A stretch of DNA of 64,000 nucleotides from Gnetum montanum (lineage: Eukaryota > Streptophyta > Gnetopsida > Gnetales > Gnetaceae), in assembly GCA_015680685.1 (NCBI GenBank), contig MNCI01021413.1, positions 159,258 to 223,257 on the forward strand. The letters are read 5' to 3'. Of this stretch, positions 55,870-64,000 are shown piece by piece (positions within the stretch are counted from its first letter, which is position 1; the number at the start of each line of letters is the position of its first letter). The notes under the pieces are model-generated. The model searched no databases, was not told the DNA's origin, and saw only the letters and a program-made list of their open reading frames with translations. A program made the position numbers and the translations under genes.

Positions 55870-58797
55870 ACTACTCAAAACTAGATGGCACATCCTTTGA
55901 TGGCATGAAGGCGATTGTGAAGATCAAATAGTCCTAGGCGGTGGAGGTTCTTGAGGTTCTGAAGGACTTTCACTAGCTTTGGGCATGTGCAATGGTTGAA
56001 GTAGCTATCACTATCTTGTTGGGGCTACAACCTTTGGTGGAAGATGAAAGGCATCCAGTGATGCCTTCATCTTCTCCTTCTTACTCTAGGGGTTGTTCAC
56101 AATCCATGCGGCATTGCCAATGTGGGTTGAAATGGCAATATCCCATGGACAAGGCATTATTAGGAACAACTCCTTAACATTGACAAACTAGATAATGAAT
56201 TGTTTATGTTTAACATCAAACACCTTGATTGCATTTTGCAGCTCCTAGTAGTCATTCATTCTTTTGGCTAGGTTCTTAGTTGTAGATCTCTGGTTAGTGT
56301 ATTTTCCCTTTAGAATCTTGAGCTTTGTGTTTGCCACTGCAAGCTTTTTGCTTGGTTTCTGTGTGGTGCTTGAACTTGGCCTCGTACAACAAGTGCAATT
56401 TGGCCACTTGCTTCTCTAACTTTGACCACGACTATCCAATAGTTAACATAGCCAGATTTGCATATTGGAGATTAGCAAGCTCCATGTATTCTGTCATCTC
56501 CTTAATTTGCAACTCCTTCATGCAAATTTTTTCCTTATTGTAAGCATCTATCCCATCATCCCATCAAGGACAAGTTGCCAAACTTCTCTTTCTTGCTAGA
56601 GTTTCTAGAAGACTTCATTTATTTTTAACTTCACTGACTGGATGTGCTTTTTATTAACTTCTTTATGTAGATTGATATGATCTTTTTAAAGATCCTTGAC
56701 TCTATCAAATTTGAGAGCCTTTGATTTCCAAGTGGCTACCTCTATTGCAGTCTTCTGGTGAAGGGCATGGGACTCCTCCATAGAGAGGTTTCTATTTTTA
56801 GTTGTGAATCTCCTTGGCTTTGTGTTCACTTTGGCCAGTTGCTCCTTATGTTGATTGATAAATTTAGTTAACTATTGTTTATACTCATCAACATTTTGCA
56901 GATGATGACTTTTTGTAGTCAGTTGCACATTCTCTTAGCAGGTAGATCTAAGGCCTTTCAAATTTTGTGTTGGGTAGCCTTTGCTAAGGAATGATGGAAT
57001 GCCACCATCTTCATTGCACCCTCAACCCCTGTCGGTCTAGTATGAAGATGTTCAAGAGGTTAATCTTTTGTTAATGTTAGGTTGAGAAATGCAGGGTAAG
57101 CAATTTAGGCTCTTAATTTAGCAACTTCAATAGCCAAGCATTCATTTAGATCCTTGACTATTTCGTGTTACCCTTTTAAAATGATGTTTTTGTCCCTTGC
57201 CTCTAGTAGCTCTGACTAGGTTGTAGTAATTCTATCTGGAAGATCAAAGACATCTAAAAGTGGTTGCCTAGTTCCCACCAGTTAGTCCATCAGTTCTTTA
57301 TGTTGTGCTATGCTTAATTTGTCGCTTATGCTTCATGCAAACATCTATACTTCTTTAAGTGTAGTGACATTTGGTATAAATGCTACAAGTACATTGAGTG
57401 TTTTGGCAATTATGTCAGCAACCACCTTTGCTATTATCTCTTGTCCTTGGTATTGCATCACCAGCACTATTGCCTCCTTACCTTCCTCCAAGTGCACCAA
57501 GAAGGTTACAACGTTCCTAGAGATTTCTAGGAGTGGCTATTATTCCACAAGAGATATCATGACCTCTATAGCACTAAGATTCAACCTTGCAAATAACTAC
57601 ATTCATTGGATCAAGAAAATGGATCCACCTCCCCTCATCAAGCTAACTATTTTGGCCACTTTTTTTAGGTGATTCATCATTGGCCAATACATAGATGGGT
57701 CCCTACCACTCATGCCTGCTCATTGCTCTCATGCGCTCAAGAGTCATTCTTAGTATTCATGCAACCATTGAACTATTGTAGCAACATTAGACACAGTTGT
57801 TTGAGTGTCAGGTGGAGGTTGTGCCCTGCTCTTCCTCTTCTTGAATGATTGTTATAGGAATTTTGTCTTTCATCATGTCCTCCCAATTAGCTATCGAAGC
57901 ATGCTTGATAGCATCATTTGTATAACAGACTATCCCTCCCCTCCGATAGCATTTTTTGAGGAGGCATGGGAAGGGGAGTGCCTTTCTTCCATGTTCATTT
58001 TCTCTAAATCACTTCTCCATCGCCATATAGATTTGTTGTGAAAGGTTGATATGAAATCTCCCACTCAAAGTAGTGCACACATGGGCAGAAAAGGCAGTGA
58101 TATTATTGGGCTTCATTGTGGGGTTTAGGTGGAAGGCTGCAATCCTATGATGGATCCTTTCTATTAGTGTGAGTGCATCAAACTCCTTGCAGTTGACACC
58201 ATAGCACCATCGCACTTGTTCCTTTTTGATGCTTGGGTTCAGTTGCATTGGAATCTCAGTGAGATTTCCCTTGTTTCTATTAACCCAAGCACTTCAATAA
58301 TGGCTTGCACTAAGTAGGACACTAAGATGTCCTTGATTTTGACTATTGAATTAGCCTTCCTATTATTCCAAAATAAGAATATCTCTCCCATGTACCACTC
58401 CCCGGTAGAAGTGATAATTGGCCACATAGGAGAGGTCTTCAGTTAGTACTATATTTCTTTAGGTGCTTGCTCTAGGAAAGGGCCAAAGTTTAACTCCTAG
58501 AGCATTATTATTTTTGACCTCCCTTGATCTGATTTGATTCTGGTGGACTTGTATCAAGGTCACCTCAAGGTTTGCTTGCTGAGCTAGTGCCTTATCTCAG
58601 TGGGAATTTTTTGTTGCTTTTGCCAATTTTGGAATCTAATGAATAGATTCCACCTTGGCCTCTTCCCTAAGAGGACCTATGGTGTGGATTACAAGTGGTT
58701 CTTTCTGGGCTTGTTCTTGGCCCCTTCTCATTCTTGGCCATTTCTCCCTTTGTTGAGATAGTCCTTCTTCCTGTGTCTACTTCCCTTTCAGTTCCAT
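55870..58797 (-). pseudogene. ORF3 of element H: unrecognised protein
   Basis: The proposed start is ATG 58797, immediately after ttgtgactacag, an acceptor-like site. The N-terminus has TKGEMAKNEKGPRTSP. Then GEWYMGEIFLFWNNRKANSI and VKIKDILVSYLVQAIIEVLG (58400-58280), and NCKEFDALTLIERIHHRIAA, FHLNPTMKPNNITAFSA (58200-58080), aligned with F and B. The C-terminal two-thirds (about 57700-55900) is rich in Lys, Glu, Gln and Leu and heavily interrupted. Role unknown; see element F. Confidence 0.62.
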
Positions 58798-59059
58798 CTG
58801 TAGTCACAACACATCCACGGATTAGTAGATATAACGTGTAACTTTGAATATTTTGAGTGCCTGATCTTGCCAATTAGCTATACTTGGCTAAGGTTGGACC
58901 ATGGTAGATTGATTATTTTATTCTTATTTTATTAATTAATTTTCATTATAAGTGTCACCATAGCTTGTTCGGAGGGTTTAACTTCTGTAATTTGGTGTTT
59001 AAACGTTGATTTCTTAGTTAAATCTTTTTGGGAGTTAGAAAAAATGGTGAAAATTTTTC

Positions 59060-59330
59060 TATAAAAAAAATGACACATTTGTAACTCCCACAACTAAGAG
59101 CTTACCTCTAGTATCTACAAAGTCAAAGAATAGAGTGATTTGGATAAACGGTTAGGAAGTTATGGGCTCTAGAAGGTTTTGGGCTCTGAAAATTTTAAAA
59201 ACTTCCTTGGTGTTTGTGAGCAAATGTGAAAANACTATTTTTATTCTACATCGATGGGGTCACATATACGGGGCCTTATATATGCATTGACTCTGTTGAC
59301 GGGGCCCTCTATACGAGGTCCATAAACAAA
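59060..59330 (-). promoter_or_regulatory. Internal U3-like module with donor-like site in element H
   Basis: catcgatggggtc, tacggggcc, gttgacggggcc and acgaggtcc (59250-59321) resemble H's own LTR array (gatggggcc, cattgac). On the minus strand a donor-like gaggtaagctc lies at 59109-59099, followed by ttagttgtggga as in F. Confidence 0.58.
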
Positions 59331-60839
59331 ATTTTCAAACTTGAATATCTTGAAAAATACAATGAATTTTTTAATAAATTTGGAGTTCACGGAGTCCTAG
59401 AAAAGCTAAGAATATGATGAAATCATTAAAGAGAATCTTTGAAAGCTTAAAAATTGAAAAGTTTGATGGAGAATGTGTGTATATAAAAAAATATATAAAG
59501 AAGCACATGGTTTAATGCAAAAGATGGGTGTATGAAAGATTTTGATTGCAAGAATGCCTAAGGATAGGATAATTAACAAACCCAACCAATAGATATGCAA
59601 GTTGATTCTTCCCATAGTAGGCACATGCCTTGTTTGCCCTTACATAACCTCAACCTAAGGAGTCCATGGGCCCCATAGGCAATTAATGGTTGATGAAAGT
59701 TAAGGACTAAAACTTGGAAGATTTTACTCAAGAATTCAAATCTTTCTAACAAAGACACCAAATCAAGAACATGGACACTAGCAGTAAGGTGAGTTATGGG
59801 GAGCATAGATGGATGATGGAGAAGGTGGAATAGAATTTTGAATTGAGGTCATAAGAAGTCCCTTATAGAGTTGTCTTTAAATGACCAGAGAAGATCCATC
59901 CTTAGTCCAGACCAAAACCAACCACTTTTGGTGACTTTACATCGTCACTTTAAGATCAATCCATCCCATCAAGACACAAGAGTACTTCCACAGAACAACC
60001 ACTATTCCATAAAGAGAAGAAAGTGAGAGAGAGGGCCTTAGTTAGAGGAGACATTTAGGAATGGGTAACATGTCTTTGTAGTTTCATAACCAGTGCTTGT
60101 AGCTTGTTTATTTGTCTAAGGGGTGTGCTTTGAATTTCCATCATGTTTGTTTTTTTATTTTTTGTTTTATTTAGTTTTTGTTTTTTTTTCTTTCTTTTTT
60201 CATTTTGGATGGGAACAACACCATGCAAAGACTTCTTGTTATTAGTCAACATGGAACGATAAGAAGTCTATGAAAACACAGGCACTCGAGCAAGTAAAAC
60301 AGTACAAAGAGTATTGAGTCCCCTTGAAGTAACATCCTATGAAACCTTTGAATCCTTCCCAATTCTAGAAACTACCAAGGTCACAAATTTATTAAAATTT
60401 TATTTAATGAAAGGGACCTCAAACTTTCAAAACAAGGAAAACTATAGAGTTTGTGAATGGATGTATGTCGTGGACCCACTGCCTGTTTCATGAAAAAGAA
60501 ACTATGACTTAGCCATTGGTACAAAAATTTAGAAATAGAAACTAGACATTAGCAAACAAACCATTAAGCATAAACCATGATTAGTAATAGCTACAGCACC
60601 GATGTCTCTTGTTGGCATAAAGCATGTTTATTAACAACAAATTAGAAAATCACACTAAAATAAAGTAAAATATATCAGAAAGTGTAAAACAACCAAGAAA
60701 GATTTAAATGTACTAATGATGTTGTAAAACAAAAAATGGTGTAAAATAGGAAAATGTTTTAAAATCAAAAAGATGTAAAATAAACAAATTGAAAAGACAA
60801 AAATATGTAAAAAAAAATAGAAAAACTAAGGAGCCATGT
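59331..60839 (-). other. Spacer of element H
   Basis: Counterpart of the spacers in B and F. It holds the stem-loop-like region at 60138-60232 (ttccatc, long T-rich stretch, ggatgggaac) and an A-rich stretch at 60650-60820 next to the pol end. No gene is seen. Confidence 0.65.
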
Positions 60840-63800
60840 ATATGATTAGCATGAATGGCCATCTCCCCCATGACTGAGTTGGAAGAAGGAGATATGAAAA
60901 ATTGAGTGTGGTTGCCCATCTATTGAGGTGTTTGTTGCACTAGCTTACTTGGGTTTGTGGAAAGGCTTTATCTATTAGATGTTAACCAACTACTTTTTGT
61001 TTGGGCTTTTAGGTTTGTATATGATCATGGCCCTAGAAGAAGAGGTTTCATCAATTATATAAGGCCCTTTTGACAATGTTTGGAATTTGGTTTTTTGAGG
61101 TACGTGTGGGATTCTAGTGGAGAACCTTATCTCTCGGTTGAAATTTACTTTTTGTATTCTAAGATCATAACATTGTTTGTTGAATGCCCTGTGTACTTCA
61201 TTTAAAGATAGGGCCACCAATCAATTTTTTTCTAGCACATTAAGGTTGATGAATATTTCTTTTTGTGTCAAACTTAGGTCGAGATCCAAGTCATAGGCTG
61301 TTGAGAGTATATGGAGCTTAAATTAAATTGGAAGTGTTGGAAGTTTTCTGTACATAAACTCGTAGGAAGAGTAGCTAATAGGGTGTTTCCATGTTGAGCG
61401 ATAGTCCCAAAGGGCATTGTTGAGTTTTGTGCTCTAGTCTCTCCTATATTTTCTAATAGTTCTTGTTAAAATCTTTGTAATCTTCCTATTAGTCACCTTT
61501 GATTAACTATTGGCTTGGGGTGATAGGGTGTTGTTAATTTATGTTCAACCCCTAAGCGTTGCACGAGTTTTTGAAAAGTTACACCTATAAAATGGGTTCC
61601 ATTATCAGAAATTAGTGCACATGGCACCCCAAACCTATTCATAACATTTTGTTGTTCAAATCTAGCAGCAGTGGATGATGTACAATTGCCGATGGTTGCT
61701 GCTTCTACCCATTTGGTATAGTAGTCAATGGTGATGATTATATATGCCTTTCCATTGGACATGGATGTGATGGGATCCATGAAATCTATGCCCCATATGT
61801 CAAAGGGATCCAGTGGTTAAATCCACTATTGAGGCACCATCTCTTTGTCAGTGTTCATAGGATTGAATAAATTCGTGGGCGTCCCTAAAAATTATGGGCC
61901 AATAGTATCCTGCCATTAGGATTTTTATGGTCATGCATCTCCTAGCATAGTGGCCCCCACAAGGATGTTCATGAGCATCCTAGAGAATGTGTAATTGATG
62001 TTCATTAGGTACACACCAATGAACTAGGCCATCAACACACACCTTGTAAAGGTGTTCATTGATTTCCATGAAGTGCTTAGCTCGATGAAGAAACTGTTGT
62101 TTATTCCTGTGATCCACATCTTGTGGCATATACTAAGTGAGAAGATAAGTGAGGATGCCATCATACCATTTTGGTTTTGTAGGCATTTATTCATTTATTG
62201 TAGTAGCAAAGAGAAGTTCATTGGCAAATTCATCAAAGAGTAAACTTTCCTCCTCTTTGTTATCCCATCGTAACTAAGGTAAGTGATTAGTGATCACATT
62301 CTTAGTTCCCTTTGGATCTACCATTGTAAGATCAAATTCCTACAAGATCACCAACCACTGTATAACATAGGGTCTCACGATTGGTTTGTTCATTAGGAAG
62401 CAAATGGCATTGTGATCAATGTGCACAAATACTTTATATCCAAGCACATAGTGGCTGACCTTTTCCATCACATACATCACCATCATTAGTTCTTTTTTTG
62501 TGGTGGTGTAATTTAGTTGTGCATAGACAATGCTTCAACTTGTATAGTGGATATAGTATGGATGTTTCTTATCATCCAACTACATAAGCATAGCTTCCAA
62601 GGCATAGTTAGATGCATCTATCATGATATGGAATGGTCTAGACTTGTCAGGTGCTTGTAGAATTAGAGTCTTTATGAGCTTTTGTTTGAGTCTTGGAATG
62701 CATTTTCACATTCCTTGGTCCAAATGAAGGGAGAATCTTTCTTTGTTAACTCAACCAACAATTTTGTGATCTTAGAGAAATTCTCTATGAATCGCTAGTA
62801 GTAACCAATGTGCCTAAGGAATGACCAAACATCTTTGATAGTTTTCGGTTGATGAGTGATTCCTTAGATGATCCTTAATTTTTGGGGTCTACCTTGATCC
62901 CTTCCTATGAAAGTTGGTGCCCCAACACAATGTCCTCTTGGACCATGAGATGGCTCTTTTGCCAATTGAGCCTTAGATTTTTTTCCATACATCTTTTTAT
63001 TACTTGCTCAAGGGACTCTAAGGCTTGCTCGAATGTAGCTCCATAAGTGGAAAAGTCATCCATGAAGACTTCCACTTCGTTATCAATTTACTGCTAAAAG
63101 ATACTTAAGACCAAGCATTGGAAAGTGGTAAGAGCATTGCACAAATCTAAAGGCATCTTGCGATATGCAAAGGTCCCCTAGGGAATTATGAATGTTGTTT
63201 TGGCCTGATCTTCTAGTGTAATCTAGATTTGATTATAGCCACTATAACCATCTAAAAACTATAATATTAGTGCCTAGATATGGTGTCCAACACTTGATCA
63301 ACGAATGGCAACGAAAAATGAACTTTAAATGTTGCTAGGTTTAACAACTTAAATTCAATACAAACCCATCATTTACCATCTCTCTTTGGCACTATGATGA
63401 GTGGACTGATCTAGTCGCTATCCACAATGGGGTAGATGAACCCTGCCTTAAGGAGTTGCTCAATCTTCTCTTTGATGATTTGCTTCAATTTTGGGTTTAA
63501 CCACCATTGTGATTGCCTTCTTGGCTTCATGGATGGATCAATGTAAATGTCATATTGGCATATCCGTGGATTAATTCTAGTGAGTTTAGGATATGACCAA
63601 GCAAAGGCTATTGGTCATTTGTTGACCACTTTCAATAGTTTTGCTTTCTGTTTAGGAGCAAGTTTGGCATTAAGTGTGACTAGCTTGCCATATTTTAACA
63701 ATGCATATTCTAGGCCAGCAGGTAGAGCTTTCAACTCTAGAAAGTCTTGTTTAAAATTCTCAGGGATATCTAACTATTTCCAATTGGTATCATCATTTTC

Positions 63801-64000
63801 ATTATCAAAGAGTTGGTGATAAAATTGCTCTAGTTCATCCATGCTTGCAACATAAGTGCATGTCAGGCTCTTAGCAGGTTCCATGCACATTGTGCTATTG
63901 TCAGAATTAGTGGTTAGCCACTGGGTGCCCTCTTGTTTTGTGGCTATTGCATATAGACACCTTTGAATATTTACCTTATGTGCACACTGCTTGCATGCAG
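60840..64000 (-). pseudogene. Pol of element H: RT, RNase H, integrase
   Basis: RT lies at about 63720-63000 (KLVTLNAKLAPKQKAKLLKV, FAWSYPKLTRINPRICQYDI, KIEQLLKAGFIYPIVDSD, FVDQVLDTISRH), with a frame change near the catalytic block. RNase H (about 62620-62380) has DASNYALEAMLM, KKHPYYIHYTS and YKVFVHIDHNAICFLMNKP. Integrase has HEHPCGGHYARR (61990-61950), the core MDPITSMSNGKAYIIITIDY, YTKWVEAATIG and ISDNGTHFIGVTFQKL, then GVEHKLTTPYHPK (61780-61493), the best-preserved integrase core in the window. A final piece, NREIRFSTRIPHVPQKTKFQ, is at about 61140. Many stops; not functional. Confidence 0.85.

Larger units (their letters stand above)
54732..64000 (-). mobile_element. Element H: Athila-like gag-pol-ORF3 retrotransposon, 5' part beyond the right edge
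   Basis: Minus-strand element seen from its 3' end: 3' LTR (55686-54732), purine tract (55697-55687), ORF3 (58797-55870), internal module, spacer, and pol (64000-60840). Gag and the 5' LTR would lie to the right. The flanking 5 bp on the left, aggtt, is one possible target duplication copy. It inserted into the LINE. Confidence 0.88.

Noticed and set aside
59233..59233. Ambiguous base n
   Set aside because: A single uncalled base in the H internal module; an assembly matter, not biology.
1..64000. CRISPR array, phage or bacterial operon
   Set aside because: The tandem repeats found are LTR promoter arrays, minisatellites or hairpin units without uniform spacers; coding signals are plant and retrotransposon only.

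Overview
This is a eukaryotic nuclear window from a seed plant with a large, repeat-laden genome. The evidence is one intron-containing plant gene, GEMIN2, set between very old nested Ty3/gypsy LTR retrotransposons. These are Athila-like in their RT and integrase motifs and carry a tRNA-Asp-type primer site. The deep nesting, slow decay and AT-rich, CpG-poor repeats fit a gymnosperm such as a conifer, but the species cannot be fixed from sequence alone. There are no bacterial genes, CRISPR arrays or rRNA genes.

Left block, 1-30,336, is a five-element nest. Element D (+, gag-only) runs from 3,237 to 30,336. Element B (-, gag-pol-ORF3) split D's gag gene and spans 4,643-25,134. Element A (+, gag-only, complete, target duplication CAAGC) sits inside B's 3' LTR at 4,976-11,403. 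A solo LTR of another family, C (duplication ATTAC), sits inside B's 5' LTR at 23,488-24,746. Element Z (-, gag-only) abuts D at its primer-binding site and runs off the left edge.

Middle, 30,337-38,400, is the gene island: a cluster of decayed tRNA-derived SINE-like copies, a CpG-richer promoter area, and the GEMIN2 gene. I place its four coding exons at 33594-34101, 35556-35841, 36112-36289 and 36405-37106; they join in frame into a 557-residue protein. GEMIN2 is the SMN-complex factor for spliceosomal snRNP assembly. Its N-terminus carries an unusual internal duplication. An 80-bp tandem repeat follows the gene.

Right block, 38,400-64,000: a degraded LINE (zinc-knuckle ORF1 and endonuclease) is split by element F (+, 40,219-54,210, target duplication CATAG). 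F is a complete 14-kb gag-pol-ORF3 element whose pol is itself interrupted by solo LTR G (44,655-45,457, duplication CTTGG). After a short LINE remnant, element H (-, 54,732 to the right edge) shows its 3' LTR, ORF3 and most of pol.

The retroelements form one system with two kinds of member. B, F and H carry gag, pol and an unrecognised third ORF; A, D and Z carry gag only. All share LTR termini (TGATGAG...CTCATCA, allowing for decay), a purine tract next to the 3' LTR where that LTR is visible, and, where their 5' end is visible, a tRNA-Asp-type primer site. The most interesting signal is internal. Between pol and ORF3 (or the equivalent place in D) lies a copy of the short-motif array found in that element's own LTR promoter. 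In the gag-pol-ORF3 elements it is followed by splice-donor-like and splice-acceptor-like sites before the ORF3 start, which suggests ORF3 had its own promoter and a spliced transcript. No retroelement reading frame is intact.
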